A DNA stretch of 14,814 nucleotides from an uncultured Oscillospiraceae bacterium (GTDB lineage Bacteria; Bacillota; Clostridia; Oscillospirales; Ruminococcaceae): assembly GCA_947522735.1 (NCBI GenBank), contig CANNTZ010000064.1, positions 1 to 14,814 on the forward strand, in the 5' to 3' direction. Positions within the stretch are counted from its first letter, which is position 1. Each line of letters begins with the position of its first letter. The notes below the pieces were generated by a model. The model did not search any database, was not told the origin of the DNA, and worked only from the letters and a program-made list of their open reading frames with translations. The position numbers and the translations under genes were made by a program. Below, in pieces: positions 6,175-13,005 of this stretch.

Positions 6175-7974
6175 TCATTTGAGCAGCGTTTTGTGGACAG
6201 TGACCGTGCCTGCGCCGAGATTCACGACGCGATAGCGGCCGAAATATGCGGGAACGACAGCGATGTCGAGATACTCCAGCTCGAAGAACAGGGCAGGGTC
6301 GTCGAGAGACTCGATGCGCACGCGCTCGCCATCCACAAGTGCAAGCACGTGGAAGTCGCCGTTCGTGTCGTCGGCGATCTCGTGCTCAAGGACGAGATTG
6401 CGCAGCGAGAAGTAGAGCAGGTCGTGCTCACCCTTGACCACCTCGCGCCAGCCCTCGCCCTCTCGGACGGTGTAGCCGTGATCGACGAGATTGTCTCTGA
6501 CCCAGCTTTCACAGCGCTCGCCGCGCAGCACCCTTTCGCCCATTTTCAGATGTATCGGGCGCGGGCGGCCGGTCTGCGGGTCGATGCGCTGGTAGTCATA
6601 GAGCTTGTAGGTATAAGAGCCGACGGTCAGGCTGCCTATCTCGAGGATGAGCTGGTTGCGCCCGGAGGCGTGGATGGTGCCGGCCGGGATCATGACCTGC
6701 ACGCCGGGTCTGGATTCGACGTGGCTGACGTATTTTTCGTAGTCGATAAGCTCGCCGGTGCGCTCGGCGCGTCTGGCAAGCTCAAGAAATTCGGCGCAGC
6801 TCGTTTTTTCCTTGAAGCCGAGGTAGGTTTTTGCGCCCTGTCCTGTCACACAAACGTAGTAGCTCTCGTCCTGACGGCCAAGCTCGCCGTGATTCGGCAC
6901 GACGTAACCGGCGTCCGGATGGCATTGTATCGACATGTTGCCGGAGGAATGGAAGGTGTCGTCGTAGTTGAAGCGTATCGGGAAGAAGCCGCCGAAAGCG
7001 TCGAAGGCGCGCTTGCCAAGCAGCTTTTCGCCCATGGTCTGGATAAAGGTGTAGAACGGGACCTCAAGCTCGACGCCGTCGAGCTCGGCTGCGAGCGAGA
7101 CCTCCATCGGGATGAGGTCAAAGACCCATGCGCAGTTGCGCATCTCCTTCGGGAGGTGGCGCAGACGGTGGACGTACCAGCCGCCCCAGACGCCCTCGAG
7201 ATAGACCGGGCGGCAGCGGAACGGACGGCGGTTAAGCTCCTCAAACAGCTCGCGCAGTGCGTCGAAGGGGAGCAGCCGCGCGTTCACAGGGTCGTCGTCG
7301 GCGATATATGCGTCAAGCACACCCTCGCGGAGCAGTCTCCAGCGCAGCGTGAAGGCAAGCTCAAAATCGACGTAATAGCAGCGGCGCATCGTAAGGCCGT
7401 ATTCGCGCGAGCCGCGGGCGGGATCGCTTCCGAGATTGTCGCACAGGCCGTTCTTGAAGTTGAGCACCGCCTGCCGCGGCGTGACGTCCATCCAGAGCCT
7501 GAGATCGTAGCAGGAAAGCAGTGCGTCGCACAGCGCGCCTTGGCCAAATACGACAGCAGGCGAGTCTCCGTTCAGGATGTGGCGGACGTTTTCCAGCTTT
7601 TCGGGATCCTGAAGCGCCTCATAGCCGCCGGTGAAGCGCCGCCCGTAGAGCAGCACCGGGTCGACGTCGCGGTCGGTGGGAAGACAGGGCGCGAGGATAT
7701 CGTCAATCTCCTCAGGCGTGCGCAGCAGCGAGCCGGCGTCGATGACGGCTATTCCGGGGAGCCTGCGGCGGAGCTGGTTTATCAGCGGAGCGGTCTGCGC
7801 GCCGGGATATACGCCGATGCCGACGCGCTTTTTGCCGGAGGCTATGGCGTCCGCAATGTACCCGGCAATTCTCGCGGCGCCGCAGACAAGCTGGTCGCGC
7901 ACGCTCTCCGGCACGTCAATGCGGTTGACGGCACGCGGGTCGCTGTAGGGATAGGGATGAAACATGAAGCTCAT
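6175..7974 (-). CDS. manA: Mannose-6-phosphate isomerase, type I, with a kinase-like N-terminal domain
   Basis: 599 residues. The C-terminal part (about 255-599) is a cupin-type mannose-6-phosphate isomerase that interconverts mannose-6-P and fructose-6-P. Its metal ligands are all present: Gln350 and His352 (SIQCHPD), Glu370 (QDESYYV) and His435 (IPAGTIHASG). LYDYQRIDPQTGRPRPIHL (458-476) matches the substrate-site region of short Firmicutes ManA proteins, which are about 315 residues long. Residues 1 to about 225 are extra and recall uridine kinase/phosphoribulokinase folds: GIGVYPGAQTAP (52-63) sits at the P-loop position without GKS/T, and VVFGQGALCDALL plus LRLWMDVTP follow the usual strand pattern. 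That domain is probably not an active kinase. AAAAGGA lies about 10 bases before the ATG at 7974. Confidence 0.92.
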   Translation of the reverse strand: MSFMFHPYPYSDPRAVNRIDVPESVRDQLVCGAARIAGYIADAIASGKKRVGIGVYPGAQTAPLINQLRRRLPGIAVIDAGSLLRTPEEIDDILAPCLPTDRDVDPVLLYGRRFTGGYEALQDPEKLENVRHILNGDSPAVVFGQGALCDALLSCYDLRLWMDVTPRQAVLNFKNGLCDNLGSDPARGSREYGLTMRRCYYVDFELAFTLRWRLLREGVLDAYIADDDPVNARLLPFDALRELFEELNRRPFRCRPVYLEGVWGGWYVHRLRHLPKEMRNCAWVFDLIPMEVSLAAELDGVELEVPFYTFIQTMGEKLLGKRAFDAFGGFFPIRFNYDDTFHSSGNMSIQCHPDAGYVVPNHGELGRQDESYYVCVTGQGAKTYLGFKEKTSCAEFLELARRAERTGELIDYEKYVSHVESRPGVQVMIPAGTIHASGRNQLILEIGSLTVGSYTYKLYDYQRIDPQTGRPRPIHLKMGERVLRGERCESWVRDNLVDHGYTVREGEGWREVVKGEHDLLYFSLRNLVLEHEIADDTNGDFHVLALVDGERVRIESLDDPALFFELEYLDIAVVPAYFGRYRVVNLGAGTVTVHKTLLK

Positions 7975-8010
7975 TCAAATCAAGTCCTTTTCGTGATTGT
8001 TTACATATTT

Positions 8011-8039
8011 ATTATAAGTTTGGAAAAGCGCGCTTACAA
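8011..8039 (-). promoter_or_regulatory. Promoter of the manA-ROK operon with a palindrome in the spacer
   Basis: Read on the minus strand: -35 TTGTAA (8039-8034), 17 bp, -10 TATAAT (8016-8011). The spacer contains the perfect palindrome AAGCGCGCTT (8026-8035), which overlaps the -35 and is well placed for a repressor. The neighbouring LacI/LuxR-like regulator is a candidate binder (inference). Confidence 0.68.
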
Positions 8040-8075
8040 GTCAATTAGCCGACGTGCGGAGGCAAAAAAATCGAC

Positions 8076-8103
8076 TTGCTTTTTGCGGTGAGCGTGCTAT
8101 AAT
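8076..8103 (+). promoter_or_regulatory. Promoter reading into the structured RNA element
   Basis: TTGCTT (8076-8081), a 16-bp spacer ending in TGC (extended -10), then TATAAT (8098-8103). The predicted start is near 8110. No protein gene follows on the plus strand, but a long self-complementary sequence begins about 10 bases later. That makes an RNA gene the simplest reason for this promoter. Confidence 0.6.
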
Positions 8104-8109
8104 AATAAG

Positions 8110-8255
8110 ATAAGATGCAAAAAAGCCCTGCGATAAGGGCGTCTCACGATAAGCAAACAGAGCTTTGCGCCGTAAGGGCTTTACCTGTCCGGCAGAAACC
8201 CGCCAGGTTTCGAGCCTTGCTTTTGTCGGGAGACGCGCTTGCCGCGGGGCTTTTG
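8110..8255 (+). ncRNA. Candidate structured non-coding RNA (unidentified, 6S-like outline)
   Basis: Nearly the whole stretch folds on itself as one long interrupted hairpin. P1 is 12 bp (8121-8132 with 8243-8254). A symmetric 6x6 internal loop follows. P2 is 7 bp (8139-8145 with 8230-8236). P3 is 10 bp with a 2-base bulge (8147-8156 with 8217-8228). An unpaired 20-base stretch on the 5' side (8157-8176) precedes P4 (8177-8180 with 8213-8216; 8183-8187 with 8204-8208) and the apical stem (8190-8192 with 8200-8202). The two wobble pairs (8129-8246, 8150-8225) are U-G on the plus strand but A-C mismatches on the minus strand, favouring plus. An extended -10 promoter lies just upstream and a CTTTT end just downstream. 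The shape recalls 6S RNA, but I do not recognise its conserved sequence. Confidence 0.5.
8119..8140 (-). terminator. Terminator of the LacI/LuxR-like regulator gene
   Basis: Read on the minus strand: GCCCT (8140-8136), a 6-base loop, AGGGC (8129-8125), then six T (8124-8119). It lies about 115 bases after the regulator stop. It uses the same bases as the 5' arm of the plus-strand RNA element, so the two structures are alternatives on opposite strands. Confidence 0.6.
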
Positions 8256-9359
8256 TCACAGATATTTCCGGAGCCTTGCTATAAGCTCCGGACGGGAGCC
8301 GCAGCCGAACTTGGCTTGAAGCTGCCGGATTCGGTATTTCAGCGAGCTTTCCGAGAGAAAAAGCTTGTCTGTGATGACGGAATATTTTTCGTCTCGCAGG
8401 ATGCAGCGGATGATTTCGAGATCCAGCTCGTCGCAGCGTCGCAGCGACAGCTCTGTTCCCATCATGTCGGTGACGACGGCGTCGTTGACGAAGATGACCT
8501 CCGGCTCCGGCGGAGAAAAGCTGCGCACAGAGATTCCGGCGCGAAGGGATGAGGGCGAGGGTGAGGTCTCTCCCTCGATGATGTCGCAGGCGACCGAGAC
8601 GCGCACGCGCACGTTGTCCGGCTTGCGCAGCAGGAAGAAAAACAGCTCCACAGCCTGACTGCCAAGCTCCTGCGAGCGCAGGCGGATGGTCGTGACTGAG
8701 GGAGAGACCATTCGGGCAATGGTGGTGCCGCCGAAGCTGACAAGCGAAAGCTGCTCCGGCACCCGAACTCCCGCCGCCGAGACGTTTTTAAGCAGGTGAA
8801 CGGCGGCAATGTCGTTGGCGCAGATAACGCCGTCGTAGAGAGAAAGGTTTTGCGCGAACTGGCTGAAGCAGTCGCCAAGCGAGCCGTTGTTGTAATAGAT
8901 ATCGCCGCGCTCAAGCCCTTGGCACGCCTCTGTGAAGGCGGCGCGCTTGACCTCGTCCGAATAGGCGTTGCCGTTCACGGCATAGAGCGCGAGCCGCCGC
9001 CGCGAACGCGCGGAGAGGTAGTCCACCAGCATCCTTGTCGCAAGGCTGTGGTCGGTCTGCACGATGTTGACGTTGCAGGAGGCGAACAGCGCCGAGCAAT
9101 CGACGAGGATTATCCGGAAATTATAGCTTCCAAGCCGTTCGAGCATCGAATTTATCCAGCTTATCGTGTTGCCGACGACAACTATCAGCCGTCCCTCGCA
9201 CTCGGAGAAAATTTCACCGAGCCGTGGCTCGGCAAGAGCTTCCGGCGGGAGCACGACGGGCGTACACTTTTTCCGGGACTCCTGAAGGATGGTTTCCAGC
9301 GTATTGGATACCCACGAGCAGCCGATAGCGTATGGGTCGCAGACGATGTGCATGTTCAT
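8256..9359 (-). CDS. Transcriptional regulator: LacI-like sugar sensor plus C-terminal LuxR-type HTH
   Basis: 367 residues. Residues 1 to about 265 resemble the periplasmic-binding-protein sensor of LacI-family regulators: YDGVICANDIAAVHLL (175-190) and VPEQLSLVSFGGTTIARM (200-217) are the typical blocks, and PSVTTIR (220-226) follows. The N-terminal LacI helix-turn-helix is missing; the protein starts directly at the first sensor strand. Residues 311-365 (LDLEIIRCILRDEKYSVITD, then LFLSESSLKYRIRQL and SRPELIARL) match a GerE/LuxR-type DNA-binding domain. ACAGGAGG stands 8 bases before the ATG at 9359. It is divergent from the isomerase gene at 9524 and upstream of manA-ROK, so it may control both (inference). 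Confidence 0.88.
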   Translation of the reverse strand: MNMHIVCDPYAIGCSWVSNTLETILQESRKKCTPVVLPPEALAEPRLGEIFSECEGRLIVVVGNTISWINSMLERLGSYNFRIILVDCSALFASCNVNIVQTDHSLATRMLVDYLSARSRRRLALYAVNGNAYSDEVKRAAFTEACQGLERGDIYYNNGSLGDCFSQFAQNLSLYDGVICANDIAAVHLLKNVSAAGVRVPEQLSLVSFGGTTIARMVSPSVTTIRLRSQELGSQAVELFFFLLRKPDNVRVRVSVACDIIEGETSPSPSSLRAGISVRSFSPPEPEVIFVNDAVVTDMMGTELSLRRCDELDLEIIRCILRDEKYSVITDKLFLSESSLKYRIRQLQAKFGCGSRPELIARLRKYL

Positions 9360-9392
9360 ATACGCAGCCTCCTGTGCTCATATTAATACCTT

Positions 9393-9421
9393 ATTATATT
9401 ACAATATTTTTTGCGTTTCAA
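9393..9421 (-). promoter_or_regulatory. Promoter of the LacI/LuxR-like regulator gene
   Basis: Read on the minus strand: -35 TTGAAA (9421-9416), exactly 17 bp, -10 TATAAT (9398-9393). It is the closest match to the sigma-A consensus in the window. Confidence 0.78.
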
Positions 9422-9433
9422 GACCAATTTCAT

Positions 9434-9476
9434 GCGCTGTGCATACTGTTTTTAGTCTTGCGTTCCCGCACAGCGC
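9434..9476. promoter_or_regulatory. 9-bp inverted repeat between divergent promoters
   Basis: GCGCTGTGC (9434-9442) and GCACAGCGC (9468-9476) form a perfect inverted repeat with 25 bases between the arms. It lies between the promoters of the regulator and the isomerase, and the right arm overlaps the isomerase promoter. It is a candidate two-half operator, possibly for the LuxR-type domain encoded alongside. Confidence 0.35.
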
Positions 9477-9487
9477 GCGGATATACT
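9458..9487 (+). promoter_or_regulatory. Promoter of the isomerase gene
   Basis: -35 TTGCGT (9458-9463), 18 bp, -10 TATACT (9482-9487). An alternative -10 is TATAAT at 9490-9495, but no good -35 stands at the right distance from it. Either gives a leader of about 25-30 bases. Confidence 0.5.
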
Positions 9488-9523
9488 TATATAATAAGCA
9501 TAGTGCGATAAGGAGTGCTCAGA

Positions 9524-10960
9524 ATGTGCGATAAAGACAGAAAGCCAAGGATAGGACTGTTCCTTATAGGCAGCAGGAGGTTCCGCACGGTAGGCGAGGG
9601 GACTGCGCGCGGAGCCTACAAGCTGCGCAAGGAGCGCGAGGCGGAGCTTATGAAAAACGAGCTTGCGAAGGATTTCGACGTTGTTTTTCCGGGGATAGTG
9701 TACGAGGCCGAGGAGGTAGACGCGGCGATACGGCTGTTCTTCAATGAAAAGGTGGATTTTGTGCTCGCGATATTCCTCTCTTGGACGGAGGATTTCGGCT
9801 GGATACGGTTTCTGCGAGACATGCCGCCGGTGCCGGTGCTGTTTGCGCATCTCATCCGCGAGAGCGTCGAGCTGGGCGACACCCACGATGAGGACGAATT
9901 TTGCGAATATCTCTGCTGCGGAGGGCTGGTCGGCTCGCTGGAGGGCTCCGGAAGCTTTGCGCGCTGGGGCCGTGACATGAGCGAGAGCTTTGCCGGAAGG
10001 TGGGAGGAGCTTGTTGCGCGCGCCAGAGTGTTCGGAGCCGCCGCAAAAACCCGCAGCATCCTGCGCGAGAGCCGCGTCGGCCTGCTTGCCTGCTATAACG
10101 AGGTCATGTGGTCCACCTATGTGGATCCGTACACCGTCTTTGCGAACGCCGGGCCGGAGCTGAGCTTCTTCTCGGTCGCGGAGCTGGAGGAATACACCGC
10201 CGCCGTCGATGACGAAAGGGTGGCGGAGGTCTGCCGCGGACTGGAGAAAAAATACGAGCGTCTGCCGGGAGTCGAGGACGAAAAGCTCGCGGCATCGGTG
10301 CGCGCGACGCTTGGCATGGAGGAGCTGGCGCGGGAGAAGGGGCTGGATCTGCTCGTGCTCAACGATATCGACACGGTGCTGTTCCGCAGAATCGGTCTGC
10401 GCCCCGGCTTTTATCCAACCGACGGGCAGGTGCGCACGCTGATAGTGCCGGAGGGCGACCTCGGCGCCGGGCTTGCGTCGTATATCCTGCGCGTCATCGG
10501 CGGACGCCGCATCCATTTCGTAGAGCCGTTCCACATTGACGCCGTGACCGACACCTTCGAGGGCGGTCACGCCGGCCCGAACGACTATCTCGAATCGGAG
10601 GGCGGCTTCATCGCAAAGGACGTGCGCTTTGCCAAGACCGGTTACAAATATGCGGGCGCGCCGTTTCTCTGGCATGTGTTCCCGGCGGGGATGTGCACGA
10701 TGCTGCATGTCTCGCAGCACAACGGCCGCTTTATAATGACCGCCGCGCCGGTTGAGGCTCTGCCCTGCAGGCCGCATCTCGCAACCTATAGCCACGGCCG
10801 CTTCAGGATGGTGGGCCAGAGCTGCGCGGAATATTTCGGCAAGCTCATGCGTATAGGCGTGACGCAGCACTTTGCCGTTGCTGCCGGAGACCATGTCGAG
10901 GAGGCGCTTGAGCTTGGGCGGATGCTCGGCTTCGAGACGCACGACCTCTCCGCGAAATGA
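9524..10960 (+). CDS. L-fucose/L-arabinose isomerase-like enzyme
   Basis: 478 residues. It resembles the fucose/arabinose isomerase superfamily, which converts aldoses to ketoses with a divalent metal ion. The C-terminal half shows the metal-site pattern: Glu310 in VPEGDLGAG, Glu334 in FVEPFHIDAV, His349 in EGGHAGPNDYLE (usual HCG/HGG block), and His449 in GVTQHFAVAAGDH, where relatives usually have HH. RIGLLFLIGS-like sequence at 9-17 opens the first Rossmann-like domain. AAGGAG lies 8 bases before the ATG at 9524; a GTG at 9515 is in frame but too close to that site. It is transcribed alone, divergent from the LacI/LuxR-like regulator, with a terminator after it. The exact sugar is unknown, and overall similarity to classical AraA or FucI looks low. 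Confidence 0.82.
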   Translation: MCDKDRKPRIGLFLIGSRRFRTVGEGTARGAYKLRKEREAELMKNELAKDFDVVFPGIVYEAEEVDAAIRLFFNEKVDFVLAIFLSWTEDFGWIRFLRDMPPVPVLFAHLIRESVELGDTHDEDEFCEYLCCGGLVGSLEGSGSFARWGRDMSESFAGRWEELVARARVFGAAAKTRSILRESRVGLLACYNEVMWSTYVDPYTVFANAGPELSFFSVAELEEYTAAVDDERVAEVCRGLEKKYERLPGVEDEKLAASVRATLGMEELAREKGLDLLVLNDIDTVLFRRIGLRPGFYPTDGQVRTLIVPEGDLGAGLASYILRVIGGRRIHFVEPFHIDAVTDTFEGGHAGPNDYLESEGGFIAKDVRFAKTGYKYAGAPFLWHVFPAGMCTMLHVSQHNGRFIMTAAPVEALPCRPHLATYSHGRFRMVGQSCAEYFGKLMRIGVTQHFAVAAGDHVEEALELGRMLGFETHDLSAK

Positions 10961-10984
10961 AGTTTAAGGAATCGCGAAAACCGT

Positions 10985-11020
10985 GGCGCTGCTCTGTATT
11001 ATAGGAGCGGCGCCGTTTTT
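10985..11020 (+). terminator. Terminator between the convergent isomerase and AraC genes
   Basis: A 10-bp stem, GGCGCTGCTC (10985-10994) with GAGCGGCGCC (11005-11014), containing one U-G pair, a 10-base loop, then GTTTTT (11015-11020). It is a good rho-independent terminator for the isomerase. On the minus strand only four T follow, so it may also end the AraC transcript weakly. Confidence 0.78.
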
Positions 11021-11792
11021 ATTGAACGCGGGCGCCGTCCTTTTTGTAATTCATCGGAGAGCGGCTCATGCGCTGCCGGAAAACGGTGCTGAAATATTTG
11101 GGGTCGTTGAAGCCGGAGCGCCGGGCTATCTCTTCTATGCTGAAAAAGCCGCCGTCCAACAGCTCGCAGGCGTGCTCTATGCGCATATCGTTGATGTATT
11201 GCAGCGGAGTTACGCCAAAGACGGCATGGAATTTTTTGCGGTACTGCGTGTCGCAAAGCCCGGAAATCCGGCAAAGCTCGCCGACGCGAAGCTCGGGATC
11301 GCAGAAGTTCAGACGGATATATTTGATCGACTCCGCAATGCTCAGATAGCTCTCGGTCTGATAGTCGGGAGAGAGCTGGCGGGATAGCTGCTCGAAAACA
11401 AGATAGAGCGAGGACATGGCCCGGAGGTAATAGCCGGGCCTTTTTTCGGTCCAGATGAGGTTGAGTTTTTTGAACCTTTTCTCAAAGCTGATTGCGTCGG
11501 CGGGAGAAAAAATTTCAAACCTTTCTGGCAGCTTTTTGCTGGTCTCAAAGTGGATGACTATTATGCTCTCGGCATTGGAATCGAGAGTGTAGGCGGTGTC
11601 TGCGGGCATGAGGAGCATGTCGTTGTCGGAAAGCTCTCCGGAGTGAAAGGCATCGGATATCCGGCAATCGCCCTTGAGGCGGAAGGAGAGCGCATTGAAG
11701 GGGCGCGGAGCAACCCTGGCGCACGAGCTGCTCCAACTGAGCTCGAGCACCGATATTATCCTGTAGCTGGTATCTGGGTCGTCAAAAAACAT
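11019..11792 (-). CDS. AraC-family transcriptional regulator, divergent from the TIM-barrel/SIS operon
   Basis: 257 residues from the ATG at 11792, chosen because AAGGGAG stands about 8 bases upstream. A start 15 codons earlier has no such site and overlaps the promoter. The N-terminal part (about 10-110) is a cupin-like sensor region (FNALSFRLKGDCRISD, then NDMLLMPADTAYTL). Two AraC helix-turn-helix units follow: about 169-190 (RVGELCRISGLCDTQYRKKF) and 218-240 (SIEEIARRSGFNDPKYFSTV), ending in SRSPMNYKK. It is divergent from the operon starting at 11945 and probably controls it in response to a sugar (inference). Its 3' end faces the isomerase gene across the shared terminator. Confidence 0.93.
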   Translation of the reverse strand: MFFDDPDTSYRIISVLELSWSSSCARVAPRPFNALSFRLKGDCRISDAFHSGELSDNDMLLMPADTAYTLDSNAESIIVIHFETSKKLPERFEIFSPADAISFEKRFKKLNLIWTEKRPGYYLRAMSSLYLVFEQLSRQLSPDYQTESYLSIAESIKYIRLNFCDPELRVGELCRISGLCDTQYRKKFHAVFGVTPLQYINDMRIEHACELLDGGFFSIEEIARRSGFNDPKYFSTVFRQRMSRSPMNYKKDGARVQ

Positions 11793-11827
11793 ATTGCAGG
11801 CTCCCTTGCTTGAATATTTCCCATATA

Positions 11828-11856
11828 AGAATATCACATGCGGCGCGGCTTGTAAA
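11828..11856 (-). promoter_or_regulatory. Promoter of the AraC gene at 11019-11792
   Basis: Read on the minus strand: -35 TTTACA (11856-11851), 17 bp ending in TGA (extended -10), -10 TATTCT (11833-11828). The layout is very similar to the ABC operon promoter at 3648-3676. Confidence 0.62.
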
Positions 11857-11892
11857 GTTATGAAATTTAAACCTTTTGTGTGGTTTTGTGGG

Positions 11893-11922
11893 TTGTCCGA
11901 AGCGGTGTGTCTGCACTATAAT
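11893..11922 (+). promoter_or_regulatory. Promoter of the TIM-barrel/SIS/dehydrogenase operon
   Basis: -35 TTGTCC (11893-11898), 18 bp, -10 TATAAT (11917-11922). The predicted start near 11929 is at the first base of AAAGGAG, so the leader would be only about 15 bases. AATTTAAAC occurs twice (11864-11872 and 11920-11928) as a possible direct repeat for the AraC protein, but both copies are AT-rich. Confidence 0.6.
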
Positions 11923-11944
11923 TTAAACAAAGGAGATGATCGTA

Positions 11945-12985
11945 ATGGCTATCAGGCATACGGCGGTGAGCTACTACGGGCTCAACTACGTGGAGCACGC
12001 CGCAAAGGATTTTGAGGAGATGAAGCAGCACGGCTGCGATACGGTTATACTTGCAATCACGGAGTTCGATATGGACTTCTGGTTCCCGAACATCAATAAC
12101 ATCGTCCGGGCGGCGCACGAAACCGGACTGCGGGTGCTTGCGGATACATGGGGTATCGGCAAATACTTCGGCGGCGAGCAGGTGAGCCTGTTTTTGCAAA
12201 ACAACGTCCGTCACCGTCAGGTGTCGGCATATACCGGCGAGACGCTAAACGCGGCGTGCTTCAACACCAATTCCTTCCGCGATTATTTCCGCGGCATCTG
12301 CGTAAAGCTGGCGCGTGAGACGGAGATCGACGGCTTCTTCTGGGACGAGCCGCACTACGCCTATCCAAAGGCCTACGCCTCCATCACCGGCGGCGCGGGC
12401 GACGACTGGTCCTGCCGCTGCCCGGAGTGCATGAAAAAGTTCGAGGACTACTATGGCTACGAGATGCCGCGCTTCATGAACGACGACGTCAAGCAGTTCC
12501 GTTGGCGCGAGGCGTTGTTTACCCTCTCTGACGTCTCGCGCACGCTCAAGGAGTTAAACCCTGAGCTCGAAATAACCTGCTGCGTCCATGCGACGCTCAA
12601 CAGCTACTACGTCACCGAGCTGCGCGGCTACGACAACTGGGAAATGGTGGCCGCCTGCCCGTATTTTGACGTGTTCTCCACCACCATCATCAACTGGACG
12701 CTGCCCGAGAGCTTTTTCCGCGATATCACCGAGCGCACCGTCAGGATGGCGAAAAAATACGGCAAGCAGTCGGAGCGCTGGCTGATGGGCTACAACAACC
12801 GCCCGGCGGATTTCGCGCAGATAGACCGTGTGGTGGATCTGTATGAATCGCTCGGCGTGGACCGTCTTGCGACATGGACCTACCGCGGAGGCTACGGCAC
12901 AAGCGTCGCGGCAAAGGACGCGCTTGAGCTGTGGGACAACATAGGCAGAAATTACCGGCGGGTGCTGGGAACGGATCAAAAATAA
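11945..12985 (+). CDS. Putative TIM-barrel glycoside hydrolase with a GH42-like cysteine cluster
   Basis: 346 residues, not assigned to a known family with certainty. Alternating strands and helices fit a TIM barrel (CDTVILAITEFD at 31-42, GLRVLADTWG at 61-70, LEITCCVHATL at 208-218, DRLATWTYRGG at 306-316). FFWDEPHYAYP (131-141) is a likely active-site loop, with Asp134 and Glu135 as candidate acids. Cys105 with Cys157, Cys159 and Cys162 (CRCPEC) has the spacing of the zinc-binding cysteines in GH42 beta-galactosidases. The protein is half the usual GH42 length and has no signal peptide, so it would act on imported material. AAGGAG lies 9 bases before the ATG at 11945; the ATG at 11936 directly abuts that site and is unlikely. 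First gene of its operon. Confidence 0.72.
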   Translation: MAIRHTAVSYYGLNYVEHAAKDFEEMKQHGCDTVILAITEFDMDFWFPNINNIVRAAHETGLRVLADTWGIGKYFGGEQVSLFLQNNVRHRQVSAYTGETLNAACFNTNSFRDYFRGICVKLARETEIDGFFWDEPHYAYPKAYASITGGAGDDWSCRCPECMKKFEDYYGYEMPRFMNDDVKQFRWREALFTLSDVSRTLKELNPELEITCCVHATLNSYYVTELRGYDNWEMVAACPYFDVFSTTIINWTLPESFFRDITERTVRMAKKYGKQSERWLMGYNNRPADFAQIDRVVDLYESLGVDRLATWTYRGGYGTSVAAKDALELWDNIGRNYRRVLGTDQK

Positions 12986-13005
12986 ATATTAAGGAGTGCA
13001 GAAGG

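Noticed and set aside
6058..8091. 677-codon open frame on the plus strand
   Set aside because: It lies opposite manA and the end of the ROK gene. Long antisense frames are expected in GC-rich coding DNA. The minus-strand protein has all isomerase metal ligands.
8110..8255. Known riboswitch or SRP/tmRNA/RNase P RNA
   Set aside because: None of the conserved motifs I know for these (for example the SRP GGAAG apical loop, T-box GGTGGNACC, TPP CTGAGA) is present. 6S remains possible by shape only.
9452..10942. 496-codon open frame on the minus strand
   Set aside because: It is antisense to the isomerase gene and rich in Arg, His and Gln as typical of shadow frames, with no domain recognised.
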